Assembly (NCBI RefSeq): GCF_042686175.1
Contig: NZ_JBHUOR010000117.1
Coordinates: 1-27,470, forward strand
Reading direction: 5' to 3'
From: Kurthia populi
GTDB lineage: Bacteria; Bacillota; Bacilli; Bacillales_A; Planococcaceae
Length of the DNA: 27,470 nucleotides
Shown here piece after piece: positions 7,501 to 15,531 of this stretch (position 1 is its first letter; every line of letters starts with the position of its first letter). The position numbers and the translations under genes were made by a program. The notes under the pieces are model-generated. The model was given only the letters and a program-made list of their open reading frames with translations. It ran no database searches and had not been told where the DNA came from.

Positions 7501-7529
7501 GTTGAGTCTAACTCAATCAAAAATTTAAA

Positions 7530-8093
7530 TTAGTCTGTGTAACCACTTGTTACTAAATCAAGTTTTCCTGTTTCAGGATCAATTACTAAGCCATGTACAG
7601 GAATTTCTTTTGATACTAATGGGTGGTTACGGATAACGTCTACACTATGTTCAACGTTTTTCGTTACATCGCCAAAGCCTTTTAGCCATTGGTTTAAGTC
7701 AACGCCAGAATATTGAACGTTTTTAATTGTTTCTACGCTGATGCCACGTTGTTTCATATTTTCTAGGACAACTGCTGGATCTACGGCACTCATACCGCAG
7801 TCATAGTGACCAACAACGAAGATTTCATCTGCTTGTAGAGCATAGATTGCAACAAGAAGACTACGCATGATACCACCGAATGGGTGACTCACTGTTGCGC
7901 CAGCACTTTTAACCATTTTTACATCCCCATTATGAATGTTCATTGCTTTTGGTAAAAGTTCTACAAGGCGCGTATCCATACACGTTAAGATTACATAGTG
8001 CTTGTCTGGATATTTGCTTGTGATGTAAGGTTCATATTGTTTTTCTTCTACGAACGTACCGTTAAAATCTAAAATATCATCTAATACTGCCAT
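7530..8093 (-). CDS. ytiB: Beta-class carbonic anhydrase (YtiB type)
   Basis: A zinc enzyme for CO2/bicarbonate interconversion in the cytoplasm. Its 187 residues equal the length I recall for B. subtilis YtiB. The zinc ligands are C38 and D40 in TCMDTR, and H96 and C99 in GHYDCG. The Asp-Arg pair D40/R42 is intact, and the SAGA segment (63-66) is typical of beta carbonic anhydrases. AAGGGGGA lies about nine bases before the ATG. It is a single-gene unit, convergent with the GNAT gene. Confidence 0.92.
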   Translation of the reverse strand: MAVLDDILDFNGTFVEEKQYEPYITSKYPDKHYVILTCMDTRLVELLPKAMNIHNGDVKMVKSAGATVSHPFGGIMRSLLVAIYALQADEIFVVGHYDCGMSAVDPAVVLENMKQRGISVETIKNVQYSGVDLNQWLKGFGDVTKNVEHSVDVIRNHPLVSKEIPVHGLVIDPETGKLDLVTSGYTD

Positions 8094-8277
8094 TATGATA
8101 TTTCCCCCTTTATGTCAGAAAAAATCTGAATTTGTGTTAGTACACATTTTTTATTGTATCGAAAATTAGTATAAAAATATATTACTTTGACACAAATTAG
8201 ACAATAATGGCGTTGGACTATAAAATTTTGTTTATTTATCAGAAAGTTTGAAAAATAAAGTGCTATATAACAGAAAT

Positions 8278-8305
8278 AAAAAAACATGCTTCGGCATGTT
8301 TTTTT
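8278..8305 (-). terminator. Terminator of mreBH
   Basis: ACATGC (8284-8289), the stable loop TTCG, and GCATGT (8294-8299), with A-run and T-run flanks that extend the stem. It lies just after the mreBH stop. Confidence 0.88.
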
Positions 8306-8311
8306 ACTGGA

Positions 8312-9319
8312 CTATTTGATTTTTGATTTTGATACTAAATCAAGTGAGTCGATTGAGCGACCTGTACCGATGGCAACAGATTCAAGTGGAGACGGGGCAA
8401 GATGAACAGGAACTAATAATACTTCACGTAACCATTCTGTCATGCCTTTAAGTAATGAACCGCCACCTGTAAGAACAATGCCTTCCTCGACAATGTCCCC
8501 GGCTAGTTCTGGTGGACAGTTTTCAAGAGAGCGACGAATCATTTCTAAAATAGAAAGCATTGATTCTTTTAAGCATTCTTGAATTTCAGTAGAAGTGATT
8601 GTCACTGCTTGTGGTAAGCCACGTACGATATCGCGACCACTAACAGTCATTTCTTCTTCTGTGTGCTCAACTGGCGCATAGCCAATCTCTTTTTTTAGAC
8701 GCTCTGCAGTCGGAATACCGATAAGAACGCTATATTTTTGACGTATATAGTGAACGATTTCTTCATTGAAGCGGTCGCCACCAATTTTTAATGTATTGGA
8801 TGTCACGATACCACCAAATGAAATGATGCCAACTTCTGTTGTGCCACCGCCGATATCGACGATTACACTAGCAATTGGTTCTTGAATAGGTAAATCTGCA
8901 CCGATAGCCGCTGCGACAGGCTCGTCAATTAAAAAGACGTCCTTTGCACCGCATTGTGTTGCCGCATCTTTAATCGCTAGGCGCTCTACAGATGTTGCTC
9001 CAGATGGCGCACAAATTACGACATTTGGTTTGCGAAATGATGTGCCGTTTTTAATTGCACGATCTAGAACTGTTTTTAACATGGCTACAGTCATATCAAA
9101 ATCTGCAATGACGCCATCGCGTAGTGGACGAGATACCACGATTGCAGGTGGCGTTTTGCCAATCATTGCTTGGGCTTCTGTGCCAATCGCAATAACTTCT
9201 TTCGTGTTTTTATTCATTGCTATAACTGAAGGCTCATTAATAATGATGCCGTTGTTTTTTGTGTAAACGAGTGTGTTTGCTGTACCTAAATCGATGCCGA
9301 TTGCTGTGCTAGAAAACAT
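8312..9319 (-). CDS. mreBH: MreB-family cell-shape actin homologue MreBH
   Basis: A bacterial actin that forms membrane-attached filaments guiding lateral wall growth. It is 335 residues, the length recalled for B. subtilis MreBH. Nucleotide-binding motifs are GIDLGTAN (8-15), VDIGGGTTEVG (154-164) and LTGGGSLLKG near residue 290. From memory the whole sequence follows MreBH more closely than MreB or Mbl (start MFSSTAIGIDLG, end VHLAPSPLESVAIGTGRS). It lacks the mreCD neighbours of true mreB. ATG 9319 has AGGAGGGG seven bases upstream; an upstream in-frame ATG at 9352 has no such site. In B. subtilis this paralogue works with the wall hydrolase LytE and is under sigma-I, but I cannot place a convincing sigma-I promoter here. 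Confidence 0.9.
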   Translation of the reverse strand: MFSSTAIGIDLGTANTLVYTKNNGIIINEPSVIAMNKNTKEVIAIGTEAQAMIGKTPPAIVVSRPLRDGVIADFDMTVAMLKTVLDRAIKNGTSFRKPNVVICAPSGATSVERLAIKDAATQCGAKDVFLIDEPVAAAIGADLPIQEPIASVIVDIGGGTTEVGIISFGGIVTSNTLKIGGDRFNEEIVHYIRQKYSVLIGIPTAERLKKEIGYAPVEHTEEEMTVSGRDIVRGLPQAVTITSTEIQECLKESMLSILEMIRRSLENCPPELAGDIVEEGIVLTGGGSLLKGMTEWLREVLLVPVHLAPSPLESVAIGTGRSIDSLDLVSKSKIK

Positions 9320-9546
9320 GTTTAAACCCCTCCTAAGGCAATACAAATCCATTGTAGATTAAAGTATAAAGCATAAACAGATATTTTTGTATACGCCAAT
9401 CCTCATAGAACGGATTTTACTAGGTCGAAAATATCTTTTAAATCCCTTTAAATGGGTCTATTTCATACTATTAATCCTTTTAAAATAATGAATGATACTA
9501 AAATGTAATACAAATTTAAAAAAGGTCATATTGATTCAAAAAGACT

Positions 9547-9585
9547 AAAAAAACAGCAAACGCAACTATCCGCGTTTGCTGTTTT
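9547..9585 (-). terminator. Terminator of M29 copy 2
   Basis: AAAACAGCAAACGC (9550-9563), an 8-base loop, and GCGTTTGCTGTTTT (9572-9585). Seven A residues on the plus strand give a T-run for the leftward transcript. Confidence 0.88.
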
Positions 9586-9600
9586 GAAGTTTATTCCTTA

Positions 9601-10833
9601 TTAAAAGGCCCAGTTACCCTTACGGAAAACAGGCTCTGTTGTGCCATCTTCTAGTACACCATCGATATCCATATCTGCACAGCCAATCATAAAGTCTACA
9701 TGCACAAGACTACGATTTAAGCCGTTTGCTTTTAATTCTTCTTGTGACATCGTTGTTCCACCTTCGATACAAAATGCATATGCGCTACCAATCGCAATAT
9801 GGTTTGATGCATTTTCGTCGAATAATGTGTTGTAAAAAAGAATGCCTGAATTTGAAATAGGTGAATCATGTGGCACTAATGCAACCTCACCTAAATAATG
9901 GGAGCCTTCATCTGTAGCAACTAAATTTTTCAAGATGTCTTCGCCTTCTTCAGCTTTTACATCGACGATACGACCATTTTCAAAGGTTACTGTAAAGTGA
10001 TCGATTAAGTTACCGCTATAGTTAAGTGGCTTTTTCGATGTTACATAGCCATTGACACCATCCCATTGTGGTGCTGTAAATACTTCTTCTGTTGGGATAT
10101 TGGCCATGAAGTCAAAGCCTTTTTCATTTACGGCACCACCGCCACTCCATACATGTGTTTTTGGAAGCTCGATTGTTAAATCTGTACCGGGTGCTGTATA
10201 GTGTAATGCTTTGTAGTGCTTATCATTTAAAAATGCTACTTTTTCAGATAATGTCGCATCATGCTGTTTCCATGCAGCAACAGGATCTTGTAAGTCTGCT
10301 CGTGTTGCTTTAAACATCGCATCCCATAATGCATTCACTTGTTCATCTTCGGGTAGGTCAGGGAATACTTTTGCTGCCCATGCGTCAGTTGGCGCTGCCA
10401 TGACCGTCCAGCTAATTTTGTTTGCTTGTGAATATTCACGGTATTTACTTAATGCTTGGCCCATCGCTTTATTAGCGCGAGCTACGTAGTCCGGATTGAC
10501 CCCTTTTAGTAAGTCAGGACTTTGTGATTTTACGGTAATGAAGGCCGCACCGTGGTCTGCTAGCCATTCTTTTTCTGCTGCTTGCCATTCGGGGAAGAAA
10601 TCAAATGAATCTTCTGGTGCATAGTCGTAGCGCATACGTGTAAGTGCATCATCATAATAGCTAACGAAAACATTTTTTGCGCCGACCTCATATGCTTTTT
10701 TTGTTAGTGCACGAGCGAGTGGTACATTTTCTACGGAGATATTTAAAAATAAATATTGATTTTTCTGTAAATTTGCGCCGATTTTAATGCCTAATTCAGC
10801 ATAATTTTCAAGTTTTTGTCGAAAATCGTTCAT
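9601..10833 (-). CDS. M29-family metallo-aminopeptidase (AmpS type), copy 2
   Basis: A second M29 aminopeptidase of 410 residues, aligned end to end without gaps with the copy at 1691-2923. The presumed ligands are at the same positions: E250, E316, H345, H378 and D380. The segments HYTAPGTDL, PTEEVF, NTLFDENASNHIAIG and DMDIDG are identical or nearly so, while the N-terminal domain differs much more. By eye overall identity is near half, so this is an old duplication, not a recent one. It starts at ATG 10833 with AGAGG upstream and is divergent from motA. Different substrate preference is likely but unproven. Confidence 0.9.
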   Translation of the reverse strand: MNDFRQKLENYAELGIKIGANLQKNQYLFLNISVENVPLARALTKKAYEVGAKNVFVSYYDDALTRMRYDYAPEDSFDFFPEWQAAEKEWLADHGAAFITVKSQSPDLLKGVNPDYVARANKAMGQALSKYREYSQANKISWTVMAAPTDAWAAKVFPDLPEDEQVNALWDAMFKATRADLQDPVAAWKQHDATLSEKVAFLNDKHYKALHYTAPGTDLTIELPKTHVWSGGGAVNEKGFDFMANIPTEEVFTAPQWDGVNGYVTSKKPLNYSGNLIDHFTVTFENGRIVDVKAEEGEDILKNLVATDEGSHYLGEVALVPHDSPISNSGILFYNTLFDENASNHIAIGSAYAFCIEGGTTMSQEELKANGLNRSLVHVDFMIGCADMDIDGVLEDGTTEPVFRKGNWAF

Positions 10834-10991
10834 GCAAAATCATCCTCTTCATATATAATTGAGTTACAGTTTCATTGTAACAATTTCGGATAGCGAATTA
10901 AAGAATCTTTGTCTTCTTTGTCGCTTTATGTAAAATAAAGTAATAATATTGGGTATAAAGATAAATTTAATATTTCGAATGTGAAACTTTC

Positions 10992-11018
10992 TTAATATCT
11001 ATCATTAGCTACCGAAAT
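10992..11018 (+). promoter_or_regulatory. Possible sigma-D promoter of motAB
   Basis: TTAA at 10992-10995, then 15 bases, then ACCGAAAT at 11011-11018, against the sigma-D pattern TAAA-N15-GCCGATAT (about 9 of 12 positions). It is placed to start transcription 25 bases before the motA ribosome binding site's region. motAB of B. subtilis is sigma-D dependent, which supports the guess. Confidence 0.45.
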
Positions 11019-11050
11019 AAACAAAAGAACGAGAACTTGGAGGTACGGAT

Positions 11051-11854
11051 ATGGACATATCATCAGTAGTTGGGATTATACTCGGCTTTGTTGCTTTACT
11101 TGTCGGTATGACAATGAAGGGTGTAACACCGGATGCGTTATTAAACCCAGCAGCAATTTTAATCATCATCTTAGGAACAATTGCAACAATTGTCATTGCA
11201 TTCCCAGGAAATGAATTAAAACGAATTCCGAAGCTATTAAAAATTATTTTCACAAATAATAAATTAGCAAATGATGTAGAGCTAATTAAAATGTTTTCTA
11301 GTTGGGCAGACTTAGCACGTCGCGAAGGGTTACTAGCACTTGAAAGTAAAACAAATGAAATTGATGATCCATTTTTGAAAAATGGCTTAACATTAGCAAT
11401 TGATGGTCAAAATGCAGATTACATTCGTGATGTGTTAACGGAAGAAGTAGAAGCAATGGAAGAGCGTCACCACGCTGGAGCACATATTTTCACGCAAGCT
11501 GGTACATATGCGCCGACTCTAGGGGTACTGGGAGCCGTTGTCGGATTAATTGCTGCACTGAAAGATATGACCGATATTGAAAAGTTAGGTCATGCCATTT
11601 CAGCGGCGTTTATTGCTACATTACTTGGTATTTTTACAGGTTATGTACTATGGCACCCATTTGCGAATAAATTAAAACGTAAATCTGCTATAGAAGCAAA
11701 ACAAAAAAATATGATGATTGAAGGAATTCTGTCAGTGCTAGAAGGGGAGGCTCCTCGCGTCATTGAACAAAAATTAGCATCATTCTTAACGAAAGATGAG
11801 CGTGCTAAAATTATGAATGAAAGCGAGGCGGGTGGCCTTGGCAAAGAAGACTAA
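11051..11854 (+). CDS. motA: Flagellar motor stator protein MotA
   Basis: The ion-channel subunit of the flagellar stator, an inner-membrane protein of 267 residues. Two hydrophobic segments lie at the N-terminus and two near 150-205, with the cytoplasmic torque-generating loop between. Very conserved stretches include ARREGLLALE, FLKNGL, MTEEVEAMEERH-like LTEEVEAMEERH, and TQAGTYAPTLGVLGAVVGLI. By memory it follows B. subtilis MotA (proton type) closely, more than MotP. GGAGG lies seven bases before ATG 11051. Its last codons overlap motB, implying coupled translation. Confidence 0.95.
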   Translation: MDISSVVGIILGFVALLVGMTMKGVTPDALLNPAAILIIILGTIATIVIAFPGNELKRIPKLLKIIFTNNKLANDVELIKMFSSWADLARREGLLALESKTNEIDDPFLKNGLTLAIDGQNADYIRDVLTEEVEAMEERHHAGAHIFTQAGTYAPTLGVLGAVVGLIAALKDMTDIEKLGHAISAAFIATLLGIFTGYVLWHPFANKLKRKSAIEAKQKNMMIEGILSVLEGEAPRVIEQKLASFLTKDERAKIMNESEAGGLGKED

Positions 11855-12623
11855 GAAGAAAAAAGAAGAGGAAGAAATTCCAGAAGCATGGCTCTTGCCA
11901 TATTCGGATTTATTAACGCTATTATTAGCACTTTTTATCGTATTGTTTGCGATGAGTTCAATCAATGCACAAAAGATGGCCGCATTATCGCAAGTCTTTA
12001 ATGAAGTATTTGATGGTGGACAAGGCGTGATGGATAATCCTTCTCCTACCGAACCAATGACTCCAAAGACAACCGAAGTAACAGAGCAAGTTCAAGCTTA
12101 TATGAAAGACCAGGCGGAGTTGAGTAATGTTCAAGATGATGTCGAGAACTATATAGCTGTCAACGAGCTCGAAAATCAGTTTTCAACGGAAATGACCGAT
12201 GATGGCTTACTCATTACAATTCGTGATAGCGTACTGTTTGAATCAGGCGCTGCTGAAATCGGCGACAAAAATCTTAAGGTTGCAAAGGATTTATCGAAAC
12301 TGTTAAATTTCGATAAGCAACGTCCGGTGATGGTAACGGGTTATACCGATAATATACCCGCACAGGGTGGTAAGTATGATAGCAACTGGGAGCTAAGCGT
12401 TATGCGTGCAGTTAATTTCTTAAGTGTATTAATTAATACGAATGATAAACTAGATTCGAAATATTTTAGTGCCAAAGGATATGGCGAAAACAATCCAATT
12501 GCTTCAAATAAAACGGAAGCAGGGCGCAAGAAAAATCGTCGTGTAGAAGTATTAATTCAACCGTTAGTTGAAAAAGATGGTACAAAAAAAGAAGTAAATA
12601 TTGAAGCAGACGCAACAAAATAA
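11838..12623 (+). CDS. motB: Flagellar motor stator protein MotB
   Basis: The peptidoglycan-anchoring stator subunit. It has a short basic N-terminus, one membrane helix (about 25-45) and a C-terminal OmpA-like domain with TGYTDNIP and NWELSVMRAVNFL. The proton-carrying aspartate is in PYSDLLTLLLALF. The start is taken as TTG 11838, giving MAKKTKKKK, 261 residues and the aspartate at position 24, the same length and number I recall for B. subtilis MotB. GAGGCGG is the likely ribosome binding site. ATG 11817 and GTG 11832 would add seven or two residues without a better site. It overlaps motA by 17 bases. Confidence 0.93.
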   Translation: MAKKTKKKKEEEEIPEAWLLPYSDLLTLLLALFIVLFAMSSINAQKMAALSQVFNEVFDGGQGVMDNPSPTEPMTPKTTEVTEQVQAYMKDQAELSNVQDDVENYIAVNELENQFSTEMTDDGLLITIRDSVLFESGAAEIGDKNLKVAKDLSKLLNFDKQRPVMVTGYTDNIPAQGGKYDSNWELSVMRAVNFLSVLINTNDKLDSKYFSAKGYGENNPIASNKTEAGRKKNRRVEVLIQPLVEKDGTKKEVNIEADATK

Positions 12624-12630
12624 GCTACAT

Positions 12631-12664
12631 AAAAAAAGGAACCGCCTTGGCGATTCCTTTTTTT
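12631..12664. terminator. Bidirectional terminator between motB and dhaM
   Basis: AAAAAAAGGA and TCCTTTTTTT flank an inner CCGCC/GGCG-type pairing. It lies between two convergent operons. Confidence 0.8.
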
Positions 12665-12667
12665 ATA

Positions 12668-13030
12668 TTATTTAAATGTAATAGGCGCAAGCTGTGCGAG
12701 TATATCTTCTTTTGATGTATCAATTTGTAATAACGTTGCTGCGCCGTAGCTTCCTTCGACAAGAGGGGCATCGATAATTGTAATTTCCTTTGTCGTCATT
12801 TCATCGGCCATGTCTAAGTTCATTTTTGCGCTGCCTAAGTCATAAAATGCAAGCAATTCATCCGCAGCATTGGCTTCAATAGCGGCTAAAATATCTTCAA
12901 AGTTTGTGCCGATACCATCTGCTGTACCACCAGCGAATGTCACAGGTACATCAGGTGCGACCTGTGCGATAATTTTCGGAACACCGCGTGCAACGTCGGC
13001 ACTATGTGAGACAATAATTAATCCAATCAT
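12668..13030 (-). CDS. dhaM: PTS-dependent dihydroxyacetone kinase phosphotransferase subunit DhaM
   Basis: A single EIIA(mannose)-type domain of 120 residues. It takes phosphate from HPr and passes it to ADP held in DhaL. The expected phosphorylated histidine is H9 in IIVSHSADVARG. The GGTADGIGTNF segment near 34-44 is typical of DhaM. Its ATG overlaps the dhaL stop by four bases (ATGA). Unlike the E. coli protein it has no fused HPr or EI parts, as usual in Firmicutes. Confidence 0.92.
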   Translation of the reverse strand: MIGLIIVSHSADVARGVPKIIAQVAPDVPVTFAGGTADGIGTNFEDILAAIEANAADELLAFYDLGSAKMNLDMADEMTTKEITIIDAPLVEGSYGAATLLQIDTSKEDILAQLAPITFK

Positions 13031-13599
13031 TCCACCACGTCCTTTAGTAGAGCTTCAAATAATAATTTTGACGAGGCAGCACCAGGGTCAACTTCACCAA
13101 TTGAGCGTTCACCAACGAATGAGGCACGCCCTTTTGTAGCCTGCATGTTTGTTGTCGTATTAAAGGCTTCTGCGAGTTGTGCGGCATCAAATTTTTCTGA
13201 AAGTGGTATCCACACATCCAGCATCGTTTTTTCTCCTGCGACCGCTTTACCGCGTTTTTGAATACCCGCAACACCCGCTTTAATCAGCGGCTGTACATCA
13301 AACTCTGTCGCATCACCAGCTGCCTTCGCCATTTCCATAAAGGCTGTACCATAAAGCGGACCAGATGCGCCTCCAACGGTACTAATCCATTTCATTGCTG
13401 CTGTCTTAAATGCCTCACCAAGCGTTTTAGGAGATGTATCAAGTAAGGCATTTTTCAACTGTTCTGCACCACGGGCCATATTATTACCATGGTCCCCGTC
13501 CCCGATAATGCGGTCATATTCACTCAGTGTCGCTTTGTGTTCGATAAGGGCATCACAAAAATCATTTAGCCACGCGACGGTACGATCTACTGTTAACAT
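13027..13599 (-). CDS. dhaL: Dihydroxyacetone kinase ADP-binding subunit DhaL
   Basis: The subunit that carries tightly bound ADP/ATP and phosphorylates dihydroxyacetone held by DhaK; 190 residues. The nucleotide/magnesium motif is IGDGDHGNNMARG and the second glycine-rich part is STVGGASGPLYGTAFM, both conserved. The start is ATG 13599, six bases after AGGAGG-type AAGGAGG; an in-frame upstream start would lie in dhaK and lacks a site. It sits 11 bases after the dhaK stop. Confidence 0.93.
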   Translation of the reverse strand: MLTVDRTVAWLNDFCDALIEHKATLSEYDRIIGDGDHGNNMARGAEQLKNALLDTSPKTLGEAFKTAAMKWISTVGGASGPLYGTAFMEMAKAAGDATEFDVQPLIKAGVAGIQKRGKAVAGEKTMLDVWIPLSEKFDAAQLAEAFNTTTNMQATKGRASFVGERSIGEVDPGAASSKLLFEALLKDVVE

Positions 13600-13610
13600 A
13601 AAACTCCTCC

Positions 13611-14594
13611 TTACCATGCAGGTGCATCAGTGTGTTGATTTAAGTAATCCAGCCACTGTGCATCTGCTAGTTCAAATAATGTAAGTGACATGCCAGCCAT
13701 ATCAATAGCCGTCATATAATTGCCAAGTTTTTTATAGACCGCTTCATAACCACGTTCTTCTAGTAACGTTAGTACGTCATTTGCAAAAACATATTGCTCC
13801 ATTAGCGGTGTAGCACCCATGCCATTAAATAAGACGGCAACTTTTTTCGATGACCATGATGTTTCTTCTTCTAATTTATCTAGGAGTTCCACAGCAATTT
13901 CACGAGATGATTTTAATTCCTCGCGGCGATATCCTGGCTCGCCATGAATACCGATGCCAAACTCCATTTCTGTCGCACTCAATTCAAATCCTGGCTTGCC
14001 AACTTCAGGTACTGTCGCTGGAGAAATCGCAAAGCCAACAGAGGCTAGATGTGTCACAACATTGTCAGCGAGTGCTTTAATGTCGGTAAGACGAGCACCA
14101 TTTTTTGCTGCTGCACCGAGCACCTTATGCATGAATAATGTACCGGCAACGCCGCGGCGTCCCTCTGTAAAGCTACTATCAAATACAGCGACATCATCAT
14201 TTACAATCACAAAATCAACGTCAATACCTTCCATTTCGGCTAAATCCTTCGCCATTTCAAAATTCATACAGTCACCACTGTAGTTTTTAATGATAAGAAA
14301 AACACCGGCGCCTGTGTGTACAGCTTTAATTGCGGCTAAAATCTGATCTGGTGTCGGCGATGTGAATACTTGTCCACAAACCGCTGCATCTAGTAAGCCA
14401 TCACCAACAAACCCTGCGTGTGCCGGCTCATGTCCACTACCACCTCCAGAAATAATAGCGACTTTACCATCCTGTGGCGTACGACGTGCAATGACGTGTG
14501 TGTCTTTAAGTAGTTGCACATCCTCATGAATTTGCACAAAGCCTGCTAACATTTCTGTTACGACATCACTTGGGTTATTCAAAATCTTTTTCAT
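13611..14594 (-). CDS. dhaK: Dihydroxyacetone kinase substrate-binding subunit DhaK
   Basis: Binds dihydroxyacetone covalently as a hemiaminal to a histidine, 327 residues. Candidate active-site residues are H217 in FGIGIHGEPGYRRE, H55 in SGGGSGHEPAHAG and D108 in KNYSGDCMNFEMA, corresponding to the H218, H56 and D109 trio of E. coli numbering. ATG 14594 has GGAGG seven bases upstream; the ATG at 14597 is four bases from it and is less likely. It is the first gene of dhaK-dhaL-dhaM. No glycerol dehydrogenase or glycerol facilitator is next to it, so the dihydroxyacetone source is not shown. Confidence 0.94.
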   Translation of the reverse strand: MKKILNNPSDVVTEMLAGFVQIHEDVQLLKDTHVIARRTPQDGKVAIISGGGSGHEPAHAGFVGDGLLDAAVCGQVFTSPTPDQILAAIKAVHTGAGVFLIIKNYSGDCMNFEMAKDLAEMEGIDVDFVIVNDDVAVFDSSFTEGRRGVAGTLFMHKVLGAAAKNGARLTDIKALADNVVTHLASVGFAISPATVPEVGKPGFELSATEMEFGIGIHGEPGYRREELKSSREIAVELLDKLEEETSWSSKKVAVLFNGMGATPLMEQYVFANDVLTLLEERGYEAVYKKLGNYMTAIDMAGMSLTLFELADAQWLDYLNQHTDAPAW

Positions 14595-14625
14595 CATCTA
14601 ACCTCCTAGAATTTGTCTTATCTTT

Positions 14626-14654
14626 ATAGTATGCGCTTGCACGCTTTGATGCAA
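14626..14654 (-). promoter_or_regulatory. Promoter of dhaKLM with possible cre-like site
   Basis: Read leftward, TTGCAT (14649-14654), a 17-base spacer and TACTAT (14626-14631). The spacer holds AAAGCGTGCAAGCG, which shares the central AAAGCG half of a CcpA cre box but not a full palindrome. Carbon catabolite control is therefore only a suggestion. Confidence 0.6.
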
Positions 14655-14667
14655 AAAATAGCCATAC

Positions 14668-14704
14668 AAAAAAGAGACAGCCCAATTTGGGCTGTCTCTT
14701 TTTT
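14668..14704 (-). terminator. Terminator of yfkK
   Basis: AAAAAAGAGACAGCCC (14668-14683), loop AATTT, GGGCTGTCTCTTTTTT. A perfect 16-bp stem usable on either strand, directly after the yfkK stop. Confidence 0.9.
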
Positions 14705-14720
14705 GACATATAGTGAACGA

Positions 14721-14942
14721 TTATTTACGAAGTGAGCCTAGTTCAGATACGATGGCGTGCATTTCGCTTAAGCTGAATGAGTCACGTTTCATAACTAGAT
14801 TGTATAAATCTAATAAATCCTCGTAGTTTGATTGGTCAAAGCTTTCAGGACGCATTGCATCGGCATTTACCATACGTAATTTGTCTTTTAATGCATCAAT
14901 AATATGATGGATATTTTCCACTGATGGTTCGTTTAAATTCAC
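14721..14942 (-). CDS. yfkK: DUF1128 / UPF0435 family small protein (YfkK)
   Basis: A 73-residue acidic cytosolic protein of unknown function. By memory it matches B. subtilis YfkK, for example in ENIHHIIDALKDKL, MRPESFD and LSEMHAIVSELGSLRK. The start is GTG 14942 with AAAGGATGA upstream; there is no ATG option. Its neighbour on the right, divergent, is the yfkI-yfkH pair, the same neighbourhood as in B. subtilis, although the phosphatase gene yfkJ is absent here. Confidence 0.85.
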   Translation of the reverse strand: MNLNEPSVENIHHIIDALKDKLRMVNADAMRPESFDQSNYEDLLDLYNLVMKRDSFSLSEMHAIVSELGSLRK

Positions 14943-15059
14943 TCGAATCTCATCCTTTCATTTTAGCTATATGTATCATTTCACGCTCGAAAAAGAATGT
15001 CAACGTCTTAACGCAAATCTTTCTTGCGTGAAATATGACTTTCAGAGGACAGAGCAAGC

Positions 15060-15085
15060 GTTTTATTGGTAAAGTAGAAGGGTAA
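15060..15085 (+). promoter_or_regulatory. Sigma-B-type promoter of yfkI-yfkH
   Basis: GTTTTA (15060-15065), 14 bases, GGGTAA (15080-15085), against the sigma-B consensus GTTTAA-N12-14-GGGTAT: one mismatch in each box. It is 30 bases before the yfkI ribosome binding site. From memory, B. subtilis yfkJIH belongs to the general stress regulon. Confidence 0.65.
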
Positions 15086-15131
15086 ACTACTACATAGTAG
15101 AATATTTTGGAAAAGTTTGGAGGAAGCAATT

Positions 15132-15479
15132 ATGGCGAACAAATTTGTAGCAGGTATTGCATTAGGAGCAGTAGCAGGAGCAGTAATCAGCTTACTGGAC
15201 CGTCAAACACGACAAGAAACTACACAAAAGCTGAAAAGTGCTTCAGCAACTATTCAACATTACGCTGCTAATCGTGATGAACTGAAAGACAATCTTTTAG
15301 CGAAGGTGGATGCTGTGCAAACAGTGTACAACCGTATTGCAGAAGATAAAGATTACTACTTAGAAAAAATCGAAGAAGTGAAGGCGCTGACGCCACAAGT
15401 AAAAGCGTTTGTTTCGGACACGAAAGAAGCTTTTGCTGAAGAGGCACCAACGGTCACTTCAGATGACACAGCGAAATAA
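15132..15479 (+). CDS. YtxH-like small membrane-associated protein (YfkI position)
   Basis: A 115-residue protein. A short glycine/alanine-rich hydrophobic segment, GIALGAVAGAVISLL (8-22), is followed by a charged helical part of about 85 residues and an acidic end. This is the architecture of YtxH-domain general stress proteins: an N-terminal membrane anchor with a cytoplasmic coiled helix. The position before the YihY gene equals that of B. subtilis yfkI. GGAGG lies eight bases before ATG 15132. The sigma-B-like promoter upstream agrees with a stress role; the molecular function is unknown. Confidence 0.7.
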   Translation: MANKFVAGIALGAVAGAVISLLDRQTRQETTQKLKSASATIQHYAANRDELKDNLLAKVDAVQTVYNRIAEDKDYYLEKIEEVKALTPQVKAFVSDTKEAFAEEAPTVTSDDTAK

Positions 15480-15531
15480 TGTAGCGAATAATGCGATTCA
15501 CCTGTCATTCTGAATAGAAGGAGGAGTGCCG

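Noticed and set aside
8093..8287. 64-codon minus-strand frame upstream of the carbonic anhydrase gene
   Set aside because: A/T-rich promoter region translated by chance; it overlaps the carbonic anhydrase ribosome binding site and the mreBH terminator.
10863..10881. GTTACA-N7-TGTAAC inverted repeat upstream of M29 copy 2
   Set aside because: Only 6+6 bases in A/T-rich DNA and no recognised operator pattern; could easily arise by chance.
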